Assembly (NCBI GenBank): GCA_007132315.1
Contig: SLOW01000166.1
Span: forward strand, 1-14,156
Source: Opitutales bacterium
GTDB lineage: Bacteria > Verrucomicrobiota > Verrucomicrobiia > Opitutales > T3Sed10-336
Length of the DNA: 14,156 nt
Direction: 5' to 3'
Shown piece after piece: positions 1-6,139 of this stretch. The notes under the pieces were generated by a model. That model ran no database searches. It was not told where the DNA came from and saw only the letters and a list, made by a program, of their open reading frames with translations. Position numbers and translations under genes: made by a program. Numbering within the stretch: position 1 is the stretch's first letter; the number at the start of each line of letters is the position of its first letter.

Positions 1-474
1 ATCATCCTGAGCACCGCCCCGCTGGCCCTGATCGGCGTGGCCCTGAGTCTGTGGCTCACCGCCACGCCGCTTTCGACTCCGGTGATGATCGGGGTGATTC
101 TGCTGGTTGGGGTCGTGGTCAACAACGCCATCCTGCTGGTGGAATACATCGAAATCGGACGGCGCGAAAACGGTCTCTCCCCCAGCCGCGCCATCGTGGA
201 AGCGGGCGCGATTCGCCTGCGGCCGATTCTGATGACGACGTTCACGACCGTGCTCGGCATGACGCCGCTCGCGGTGGGTCTCGGTTCGGGAGCCGAAATC
301 ATGCGCCCGCTGGCGATCGCGGTGATCGGGGGACTGCTGGTGTCGATGTTTCTAACGCTGTTTGTCGTTCCCTGTCTCTACCTTTCGGTCAGCGCATTCG
401 CCGAACGTATCAAAACCTTCCTCACGGGACGGACCCCCGCCGAACGCGTGGCCGGCGCACCTTCCTCCATTTAG
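1..474 (+). CDS. RND-family efflux transporter, inner-membrane subunit (3' end only)
   Basis: This is the C-terminal 157 residues of an RND (resistance-nodulation-division) proton-driven efflux pump. The frame is open from the first base, so the gene starts upstream of the window. Four hydrophobic membrane segments are visible: around residues 1-20, 24-45, 71-90 and about 101-125. The segment with GVVVNNAILLVEY followed by a charged loop, and the later RLRPILMTT and PLAIAVIGG stretches, match the last transmembrane block of HAE1/AcrB-type pumps. The short tail after the last helix (about 25 residues) is polar and basic. The family works with a periplasmic adaptor and an outer-membrane channel, which would imply a Gram-negative envelope; neither partner is in view. 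Substrate cannot be told from this fragment; a CusA-type metal pump is less likely but not excluded. Confidence 0.93.
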   Translation: MILSTAPLALIGVALSLWLTATPLSTPVMIGVILLVGVVVNNAILLVEYIEIGRRENGLSPSRAIVEAGAIRLRPILMTTFTTVLGMTPLAVGLGSGAEIMRPLAIAVIGGLLVSMFLTLFVVPCLYLSVSAFAERIKTFLTGRTPAERVAGAPSSI

Positions 475-516
475 GGGCCTGGCGGTAGGATTTGACGGCG
501 TATCCCTTGGCCGCAT

Positions 517-520
517 AGGG
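517..520 (+). promoter_or_regulatory. Ribosome binding site of the aldo/keto reductase
   Basis: AGGG lies 7 nt before the ATG at 528. It supports this start, and the 53-bp gap from the transporter stop is compatible with co-transcription. Confidence 0.6.
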
Positions 521-527
521 TTGAACC

Positions 528-1406
528 ATGGATTTCAGAAAGTTGGGAAGAACCGGCCGGGAGATTTTCCCGGTGGGCCTTGGGGCGATGCCGCTTTCCG
601 TGAAGGAGGATCGTCCGGATGAAAAGACCGCGATCGGCGTCATTCACGCCGCGCTCGATGCCGGCGTCAATTTGATCGACACCGCCGACGCCTACTGCCG
701 CGACGACAGCGAAGCCGGACACAACGAACGGATTGTCGGCAAGGCGCTGGCCGAACTGTCCACGGACACCCGGGAAAACATCGTGGTGGCCACCAAAGGC
801 GGTCTGATCCGCCCCGAGGGCCGCTGGGAAACGGACGGGCGGCCGGAGCACCTGCGCGAAGTCTGCGAGGCTTCGCTGAAGAACCTCGGTCTGGAGGTGA
901 TCCCGCTGTACCAGTTTCACCGCCCCGATCCGGAAGTCCCGCTGGCCGACAGCCTGGGCGAGTTGAGCAGGTTGAAGGAAGAAGGGAAAATCCTGAACAT
1001 CGGCCTGAGCAACGTCACCATGGACCAGATCGAGCGGGCGGAACGGGTGGCGGAAATCGTCAGTGTCCAGAACCAGTTCTCGCCCGGCCACCGCGCCCCC
1101 GAAACCGACGGCACCCTGGCAATCACCCTCGCACGCAACATCGCCTTCATTCCCTGGAGTCCGCTCAATGGAATGAGCGGCGCCAAGGAGGTGGGCGAAG
1201 GCGACACCCAGGTCCAGGAAATCGCCTCCCGACACCAGGTGAGCCGCCAGGCGCTGGTGTTGGCGTGGCTCCTCAGCAAGGGACCGAACATCATTCCCAT
1301 TCCCGGCGCAAGCCGCCAGGAAAGCATTCGCGACTCGGCTCAGGCGGCCGAGGTTCGCCTCTCCCTGGAAGAAATCGTGGCCCTCGACACGCGCTGGAAA
1401 TCATGA
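528..1406 (+). CDS. Aldo/keto reductase family oxidoreductase
   Basis: A 292-residue soluble protein of the aldo/keto reductase superfamily, which reduces carbonyl compounds using NADPH in a TIM barrel. The catalytic tetrad is visible: Asp51 and Tyr56 in LIDTADAY, Lys90 in VVATKGG, and His131 in YQFHRPDP. The family's C-terminal cofactor region is present as IPIPGASRQESI at about 256-267, and IPWSPL at 208-213 matches the strand before it. The start is set by an AGGG ribosome binding site 7 nt upstream. Length is slightly short for the family (usually 300-330), closest to YdbC/PdxI-like or general 'oxidoreductase' subfamilies. The gene follows the RND pump by 53 bp and may share its transcript. 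The substrate is unknown; neighbours give no hint. Confidence 0.95.
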   Translation: MDFRKLGRTGREIFPVGLGAMPLSVKEDRPDEKTAIGVIHAALDAGVNLIDTADAYCRDDSEAGHNERIVGKALAELSTDTRENIVVATKGGLIRPEGRWETDGRPEHLREVCEASLKNLGLEVIPLYQFHRPDPEVPLADSLGELSRLKEEGKILNIGLSNVTMDQIERAERVAEIVSVQNQFSPGHRAPETDGTLAITLARNIAFIPWSPLNGMSGAKEVGEGDTQVQEIASRHQVSRQALVLAWLLSKGPNIIPIPGASRQESIRDSAQAAEVRLSLEEIVALDTRWKS

Positions 1407-1410
1407 AACC

Positions 1411-1427
1411 CGGGTGCTTGCCACCCG
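1411..1427 (+). other. Small hairpin downstream of the aldo/keto reductase
   Basis: CGGGTG, loop CTTGC, CACCCG: a perfect 6-bp stem beginning 5 nt after the reductase stop. No T-run follows, so it is not a standard intrinsic terminator. It could stabilise the 3' end of the message or be chance. Confidence 0.35.
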
Positions 1428-1465
1428 CCTCGATCCGCTTTAGAGAACACGGAAACGAAACGCAC

Positions 1466-1469
1466 AAGG
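1466..1469 (+). promoter_or_regulatory. Ribosome binding site of the baeRF-like gene
   Basis: AAGG sits 6 nt before the ATG at 1476 and supports this start. Confidence 0.5.
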
Positions 1470-1475
1470 CTCAGT

Positions 1476-2648
1476 ATGAAAATAGTCCTGAAGAACGAAA
1501 TCGACCATTTCATGAACAGCACGGAAACCCCGTGCGTCTCACTCTATCTAAACACGTACCGCTCGGGCGCCGAGACCCTCCAGAACCCGATCAAGATGAA
1601 AAACCTGCTCAAGCGGGCCGAAAAGGAGGTCGAATCCTGGAAGCTCACGGACGACACCAGGAAGAAGCTGTTTCAACCGATCTGGAAATTGGTGGACGAT
1701 TACGACTTCTGGCAGCATCAATTGGACGGACTCGCCGTGTTCGCCTCGCCCGGGTATTTCCGCCATTACCAACTCCCCTACCCGGTACAGGAACTTTCCC
1801 TGGTCGCCCGGCAGTATCACCTCAAACCGCTGATGCCGCTCTACACGCGCGACGATCAGTTTTTCCTGCTCGCCCTCGACCAGAAGCGCGTGCGGCTGTA
1901 CGAAGGCAACCGCTACAGCATCCGCGAGATGCCGACTCCGGACCTGCCGAAAAGCCTGGCCGAAGCCCTCCAGTACGACGATTACGAAAAGCTGTTGAAT
2001 TTCCACGTGGCCGGCCCGGGTGGCGGCGGAAACCAGCCCAGTCCCATTTATCACGGCCAGGGCGGCGAAAGGGATCACAGGCACGAGCAACTGCTGCGAT
2101 TCTTCCGCGAAATCGACAAGGGGCTGCACGAATACCTGCGCGACTCTCACAAGCCGCTCGTTCTCGCCGGAGTCGAGTACTACTTCCCCATCTTCCAGGA
2201 AGCGAGCGACTACCCGCATCTGATGAAACAGGGGATCAAACGTGCTCCGGAAAGTATTAACGAGCGCGAACTGCACAAAAATGCCTGGGAAATCGTGGGG
2301 CCGACCTTTCGTGAAGAACAGAACCGCGCCGCCGAACGCTACCGGGAGCTGGCAATGAGCAGCAACGGTCAGAACAAACACAAGACCGCGGACCAGTTCG
2401 AAGACGTGATTCCGGCGGCCTTCCAGGGGCGGATCGAAACCCTCTTCGCCCTGCGCGACCACCAACAATGGGGCACCTTCGAGGAAGAATCCCTCGAAGT
2501 CGAACCCAACGCCGGAAACACCCCCGACCGCAAGGATCTCCTCGACTTTGCCGCCCTGCACACGCTGCGGCACAAAGGAAACGTTTTCCTCGTCGCCCGG
2601 GAAAACATGCCCGAGGAATCACCCGTAGCCGCGATTCTGCGGTACTAA
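1476..2648 (+). CDS. baeRF-superfamily protein (bacterial eRF1-like; family 3/7 type)
   Basis: A 390-residue soluble protein that I place in the bacterial archaeo-eukaryotic release factor (baeRF) superfamily, relatives of eRF1/Pelota found in bacteria. Recognisable blocks are CVSLYLNTYRSGAE (20-33) followed by a QNPIKMKNLLKRAE helix (36-49), a middle block with IYHGQGGERD (191-200) and LLRFFREIDKGLHEYL (206-221), PLVLAGVEYYFPIFQEASDYPHL (227-249, a strongly conserved core), and a C-terminal GNVFLVARENMPE (368-380) ending in SPVAAILRY. Family numbering (3 or 7) is from memory. No GGQ peptide-release tripeptide is present; the nearest glycine-rich stretch is GPGGGGNQ at 180-187. The biochemical role of these proteins is not established; a translation- or ribosome-related stress role has been proposed from homology. 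The gene is 69 bp after the reductase and is the last + strand gene. Confidence 0.85.
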   Translation: MKIVLKNEIDHFMNSTETPCVSLYLNTYRSGAETLQNPIKMKNLLKRAEKEVESWKLTDDTRKKLFQPIWKLVDDYDFWQHQLDGLAVFASPGYFRHYQLPYPVQELSLVARQYHLKPLMPLYTRDDQFFLLALDQKRVRLYEGNRYSIREMPTPDLPKSLAEALQYDDYEKLLNFHVAGPGGGGNQPSPIYHGQGGERDHRHEQLLRFFREIDKGLHEYLRDSHKPLVLAGVEYYFPIFQEASDYPHLMKQGIKRAPESINERELHKNAWEIVGPTFREEQNRAAERYRELAMSSNGQNKHKTADQFEDVIPAAFQGRIETLFALRDHQQWGTFEEESLEVEPNAGNTPDRKDLLDFAALHTLRHKGNVFLVARENMPEESPVAAILRY

Positions 2649-2657
2649 AATCCGGAT

Positions 2658-2702
2658 ACGACCCGCGTCGTTTCGCCCGTCAATTCTTCCGACCGCCGGT
2701 CG
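2658..2702. other. Two short hairpins in the convergent gap
   Basis: The 56-bp gap between the converging baeRF and rhomboid genes holds two 5-bp stems: ACGAC-CCGC-GTCGT at 2658-2671 and CGACC-GCC-GGTCG at 2690-2702. Their place between convergent genes suggests weak bidirectional termination, but neither is followed by a proper T-run on either strand. Confidence 0.3.
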
Positions 2703-2704
2703 AG

Positions 2705-3631
2705 TCACAGGCGGGCGAACGCCGCGAGCCACGCGGCGGAGACAACCGCCGCCACGACGAGTCCGAGGACGAACTGGAGGGGCGCGGAGCGTATCCAGGC
2801 GTGGTCCTTCCAGGCGAAGGGCACAACGACGGCGCCGCCAGCCAGAAAGCCCCACGCGTGAGCCAGCACGTCGGTGCGCTCGCCTCCGGCTCCGAGGAAC
2901 CCAAGGAGAACGAGTCCGGCCGCAAGCGGCGCCCACAGGCGCCTCGAACGAAACCGGCCGCCGGTGCGAAACTCACGCAGGACCTGGTAACCGACAATGG
3001 CTCCGAGCGCTCCAAACACGGCGGTAGAGGCGCCCACCGAAAGGTGGGCCGCTTCCGCGCGCACCAGAACGTTGAGCGTATTTCCCAGAGCCCCGGCACC
3101 CAGAATCAGCAGCCAACTCAGACCGCCGCCAAGCACGCGCATCAGGAAGAACGCGAAAAGCGCTCCGCCGGCCAGATTGCCAGCAAGGTGGCCGATGTCG
3201 GCGTGCAGCGTCAGCGCCGTGATCCCCCGATACCATTCCCCGTACTCCAGCATCCGTCCGGCATCGACGCGACCGGCCGCGAACCAGGCTTCGCCGGCCG
3301 CACCCGGAGCATGACTGCGGAAAAAGATTACCACGAGAACGACGGCATAAAGCCAAAGCGCGGCGGAGGGAACCGATAGAACCGGGTCCGTCCGCTCGAC
3401 CGGTGGCCAGTAGGCGCTTTCGCGCCGATAGCGCTCAATCTGTTCCCGGGCTTCGCCTTCGTATTCGACGGGCACATACAGCACATACCGCCCCTCCTCC
3501 TCCATCAGCCAGTACGGAAGTTTCATGGACAGGATCACCAGCGCGTAATCGTTGGCGGTGCGCACGCGCCGGAAACGCGCCACCGGCACCCGCGCGGGGT
3601 TCCGCTCATCGTTCGCGTCACCCGAAGTCAT
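2705..3631 (-). CDS. Rhomboid family intramembrane serine protease
   Basis: A 308-residue polytopic membrane protein of the rhomboid family, which cleaves substrates within the membrane. The first ~85 residues are cytoplasmic-looking and carry DYALVILSMKLPYWL, a small leading domain seen in some bacterial rhomboids. Hydrophobic helices follow from about residue 88. Rhomboid marks are visible: EWYRGITALTLHADIGHLAGN (132-152, the L1-loop/TM2 region with His143 and His148 and an Asn), the nucleophile Ser202 in GASTAVFGALGA, and the catalytic base His258 in AHAWGFLAGG. The active-site motif is GAST instead of the textbook GxSG. The ATG overlaps the stop of the upstream kinase as ATGA, so translation is probably coupled; the N-terminal domain argues against a later start at Met36. 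It is the last gene of a three-gene operon. Substrate unknown. Confidence 0.88.
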   Translation of the reverse strand: MTSGDANDERNPARVPVARFRRVRTANDYALVILSMKLPYWLMEEEGRYVLYVPVEYEGEAREQIERYRRESAYWPPVERTDPVLSVPSAALWLYAVVLVVIFFRSHAPGAAGEAWFAAGRVDAGRMLEYGEWYRGITALTLHADIGHLAGNLAGGALFAFFLMRVLGGGLSWLLILGAGALGNTLNVLVRAEAAHLSVGASTAVFGALGAIVGYQVLREFRTGGRFRSRRLWAPLAAGLVLLGFLGAGGERTDVLAHAWGFLAGGAVVVPFAWKDHAWIRSAPLQFVLGLVVAAVVSAAWLAAFARL

Positions 3632-4749
3632 CTCCGCGTACTGATCGCTGCCCTCCTTCCGGCGACGGCCGGAAGCAGAAGGCGAAATTCGGTTCCCTCG
3701 CCGGGTTCTGATTCAAACGCGACCGAACCGCCGTGAGCTTCGACAAAATTGCGAACGATCGCCAGTCCCATCCCCGTACCGCGTTCCTTGCCGTGGGTGA
3801 CAAACGGCTCGAACAAGCGCGCGCGCACCTCCGCCGGAATGCCGGGCCCGCTATCGCGCAGCACGAGAGCAATATGCCGTTCCCCGTCCCGACGTGCGCT
3901 CAGCCAAACGGTGCCGCGGTGCGCCATGGCTTCGATGGCGTTGTTGAAGAGATTCTGCAGAACCCGGAGGATCTTATCGGAATCGATCTCGAGATTCCCC
4001 TTGGCCGGCTCCACCACGAGTTCGACATCCAGCCGGCCCAGCGCGAGTTCATTGTTCTCGCGAAAACGCCGGAACAACTGCTCCACCGACACGCGCGCCT
4101 TCTTGAGTCTGGGGGTGCCGCGCGAGAACTCGAGCAGTTCCTCCATCATCTCCTGCAGATGCCGGATTTGCCGGTCGGTCATATCGCAATACCGCTCCGC
4201 CGCCGAACCCGCGACCTCCCTGCGCAGGAGGTCCGAAGCCAGCTGAACCGTGGTCAAGGGGCTGCGAAAATCGTGCATGATCGAGTCCGCCATCTCGCCC
4301 ACCACCGCCAGTTTTTCTTTCTCGAGCATTTCATGGATAAATCGGTCGTTCACCGCCCGTTGGTGCCGGGTGAGCGGAACAAAAAAACCCAGGATGGACT
4401 TTGCGGGAGCCTTTTCGAGCGCCTCCAGGAAATCGGCCGCCGGCAAGGCCGCGGCGCGGCAGGCGGCGACACAGCGGGCTCGCGCCCGGCGAACGCTGCC
4501 GTCGAGCACGGCTAATTCTCCGAGATGACCGCCCGCTCCGGTTTCCTTCAAGACGAAGGCGTCGGTCCCGTGGCAGCGTTTCTCCAGCACGACACACCCT
4601 TCAAGAATCAGGTAAATCTCGCGCGCGACATCCGCCTCGTCGAATAGGATCTCCCCTTCAACGAGCGTCAACGCTCGCGCGCGGGCGGTCATCGACGCCA
4701 CCAGATCGCCCGGAAAGTTCCGGAGCAAGGGATGTTCCTCAACGCGCAT
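3628..4749 (-). CDS. Cytoplasmic histidine kinase with N-terminal cyclic-nucleotide-binding (CRP-like) domain
   Basis: A 373-residue sensor kinase without membrane segments. Residues about 7-115 form a cNMP-binding/CRP-type domain (VEGEILFDEADVAREIYLI, then a GGHLGELAVLDG phosphate-binding-cassette-like stretch at 73-84). Residues about 145-210 are a HisKA dimerisation domain with phospho-acceptor His159 in SIMHDFRSPLTT. The ATPase domain has the N box (LQNLFNNAIEAM, 264-275), the G1 box DSGPGIP (299-305), LFEPFVTHGKERGTGMGLA (312-330) carrying the F and G2 boxes, and ends in GEGTEFRLLLP. I chose the ATG at 4749 because it opens the conserved domain and has a GGGAACGGAG leader. An open frame continues upstream to 4923 but only as overlap with the glycosyltransferase gene. 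It overlaps that gene by 11 bp and the rhomboid gene by 4 bp. No response regulator is adjacent. Whether it binds cAMP, c-di-GMP or nothing is not visible. Confidence 0.92.
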   Translation of the reverse strand: MRVEEHPLLRNFPGDLVASMTARARALTLVEGEILFDEADVAREIYLILEGCVVLEKRCHGTDAFVLKETGAGGHLGELAVLDGSVRRARARCVAACRAAALPAADFLEALEKAPAKSILGFFVPLTRHQRAVNDRFIHEMLEKEKLAVVGEMADSIMHDFRSPLTTVQLASDLLRREVAGSAAERYCDMTDRQIRHLQEMMEELLEFSRGTPRLKKARVSVEQLFRRFRENNELALGRLDVELVVEPAKGNLEIDSDKILRVLQNLFNNAIEAMAHRGTVWLSARRDGERHIALVLRDSGPGIPAEVRARLFEPFVTHGKERGTGMGLAIVRNFVEAHGGSVAFESEPGEGTEFRLLLPAVAGRRAAISTRR

Positions 4750-5419
4750 CGGCTCCGTTCCCTGTTCCGGTATCGGCCGCGCGCGCGCCGCCGGGCCGGA
4801 GCGCCATCCGCCAGGTGACGCTGTCCGTGCGGCGGCGATCGTACACGTACGTCCGGACGGGCAACGCAAAGATGCACAAGCCGCGCTCTTCCGCCCGTTG
4901 AAAGAAAAGCGCGTCGTCCCCATACGGAACCTGCGGAAACCCGCCGATTTCCAGAGCCCGGCTTCGTTTCAGAAAGAACGTCCCGCCAATGCGGCACTCT
5001 TCGATCGGAATTCGGCGCGACGGATCGTCACGATCGGCCACCCAGTCTTGTCCGATGACCCGAGCGGGCGAATGAATCAAATCCAGCTCCGGGTGCCCAT
5101 CGATCAATTTAGCCCTAAGAGCCAGATGTCCCGGCAGGTAAGTGTCGTCCGAGTCGAGAAACGTCACCCATTCGCGGCCGGCCGCCCGCAGGCCGGTATT
5201 GCGGGCGGCCGCGACTCCAAGGTTCCGCCCGTGGAAAATGTAATGCACGCGCGGATCGCGGGTGCGGAATTCCGCCACCAACTCCGCCGTGCCGTCGGTG
5301 CTCCCGTCATCGATCACCTTCAGTTCGAAATCCCGCCAAGTCTGCTCCAAAGCCGACTCGATCGCGCGACCCAGGATATCCGCCCGATTGTAGGTGCACA
5401 GAATGATCGAGAACATCAC
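4739..5419 (-). CDS. Glycosyltransferase family 2
   Basis: A 226-residue GT-A fold glycosyltransferase of family 2, transferring a sugar from a nucleotide-sugar donor. Near the N terminus are FSIILCTYNRADIL and VIDDGSTDGT, the nucleotide-binding half, then ARNTGLRAAGREWVTFLDSDD with the metal-binding DxD (about residues 88-91). GGFPQVPYGDDALFFQRA near 165-180 supplies the acceptor-side ED-like acidic pair. There are no membrane segments. The start is either GTG at 5419 or the next codon, ATG at 5416; neither has a good Shine-Dalgarno at normal spacing, although a TGTAAC box 7 nt before the GTG hints at a leaderless start there. The C-terminal ~25 residues overlap the kinase leader and are low-complexity, so they may not be structured. 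It is the first gene of the operon with the kinase and rhomboid. The acceptor is unknown; a surface glycan is a guess. Confidence 0.92.
   Translation of the reverse strand: MMFSIILCTYNRADILGRAIESALEQTWRDFELKVIDDGSTDGTAELVAEFRTRDPRVHYIFHGRNLGVAAARNTGLRAAGREWVTFLDSDDTYLPGHLALRAKLIDGHPELDLIHSPARVIGQDWVADRDDPSRRIPIEECRIGGTFFLKRSRALEIGGFPQVPYGDDALFFQRAEERGLCIFALPVRTYVYDRRRTDSVTWRMALRPGGARAADTGTGNGADAR
4753..4763 (-). promoter_or_regulatory. Ribosome binding site deciding the kinase start
   Basis: On the - strand AGGGAACGGAG runs up to 3 nt before the ATG at 4749, with the AGGGA part at a normal spacing of about 8 nt. It lies inside the 3' end of the glycosyltransferase gene and favours the 4749 start over upstream codons. 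Confidence 0.55.
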
Positions 5420-5501
5420 GTTTCAGGTTACATCCCACCCTTCAAGCAGGCAAGCCGGGAAACCGCCTTCGATGCAGTCGCAAATCAGGTGCGGCGGTTT
5501 C
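5420..5501. promoter_or_regulatory. Upstream region of the glycosyltransferase-kinase-rhomboid operon with an inverted repeat
   Basis: A perfect 9-bp inverted repeat, GAAACCGCC at 5459-5467 and GGCGGTTTC at 5493-5501, is separated by 25 nt. It lies 40-82 bp before the operon's first codon. It could be an operator pair, a leader stem-loop, or chance; no protein is assigned. Confidence 0.35.
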
Positions 5502-5543
5502 AGGTGGCCCGACGGAAACCACAACGGACAGCGCTGCACGCGG

Positions 5544-5571
5544 AAAAAACCGTCTGTCTCACACGGGTGAG
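5544..5571 (-). terminator. Possible weak terminator after ndk
   Basis: Reading the - strand after the ndk stop: CTCAC-CCGT-GTGAG (5571-5558), then eight nt and TTTTTT (5549-5544). An alternative pairing, CCGT with ACGG, abuts the T-run directly. Both stems are short, so termination is probably partial. Confidence 0.4.
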
Positions 5572-5581
5572 TACTCGCCGA

Positions 5582-5998
5582 TCAACCGAAGACCTCGTCG
5601 CTGCGGAAAAAACGTTTGATCTCGGCCGCGGCGGTTTCCGGACTGTCGGAAGCGTGCACTACGTTCTTCATCTTGTCGGTTCCCAGATCGCCACGAATCG
5701 TCCCCGGTGCCGCGGCCTGGGAGTCCGTCGGTCCGAGCAACTCCCGAACCCGGTCGATGACCGCCTCGCCCTTCAGGATGAGGACGAGCACCGGGCGCGA
5801 ACTCATGAACGTCTCGATTTCCGGATAAAACGGTTTGTCCGCCACGTGCGCGTAATGCGTCCGCAAAAGCTCGGGGGTAAGACGGAACATTTTGCCGGCG
5901 ACGATTTCGAAGCCCGCTTTTTCAAAGCGCGCGATCACGTCACCCGCCCGCCCCTGCTCCAGACAATCCGGTTTCACAATGATGAGGGATTTTTCCAT
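5582..5998 (-). CDS. ndk: Nucleoside diphosphate kinase
   Basis: A 138-residue cytoplasmic enzyme that passes the gamma-phosphate of ATP to other nucleoside diphosphates through a phosphohistidine. The start MEKSLIIVKPD gives the conserved Lys9-Pro-Asp, and the active-site segment KNVVHASDSPE carries His115, the residue that is phosphorylated. TDSQAAAPGTIRGD (91-104) is the nucleotide-binding Kpn-loop neighbourhood. The length is normal for the family (135-155). Residues Glu/Gln in the second strand (CLEQG) replace the more usual AVxRG, a mild variation. The ATG has no Shine-Dalgarno at normal spacing. It lies 141 bp after clpC and 162 bp before the glycosyltransferase operon, so it is probably transcribed on its own. 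Confidence 0.97.
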   Translation of the reverse strand: MEKSLIIVKPDCLEQGRAGDVIARFEKAGFEIVAGKMFRLTPELLRTHYAHVADKPFYPEIETFMSSRPVLVLILKGEAVIDRVRELLGPTDSQAAAPGTIRGDLGTDKMKNVVHASDSPETAAAEIKRFFRSDEVFG

Positions 5999-6039
5999 GG
6001 ATACGCATTAGCAAGGCGTTCCGAAAGGAAAGTCCACAC

Positions 6040-6120
6040 AAAAAACGGGCCCGCGGACAGACCGGTGAATTCAGCGCATCGGCGCCGGGCGCCGGCACCG
6101 GATCGACGATGATCGATGCC
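6040..6120 (-). terminator. Structured region after clpC with a T-run
   Basis: The 141-bp gap between clpC and ndk is GC-rich and full of inverted repeats. On the - strand the arms GCATCG and CGATGC enclose a CGGCG-CCCGG-CGCCG hairpin and an ATCGA/TCGAT pair; some 28 nt further on, TTTTTT (6045-6040) follows CGGGCCCG. The stem directly before the T-run is imperfect, so this is a probable but not clean terminator for the mcsAB-clpC operon. Confidence 0.35.
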
Positions 6121-6139
6121 AAACGTCCGCTCGCGCCCG

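Noticed and set aside
2468..3379. 303-codon + strand frame across the baeRF end and rhomboid
   Set aside because: Charged, low-complexity translation without domains, crossing two better-supported genes.
4750..4923. Upstream extension of the histidine kinase
   Set aside because: The added 58 residues are low-complexity, overlap the glycosyltransferase, and an ATG with a ribosome binding site exists at 4749.
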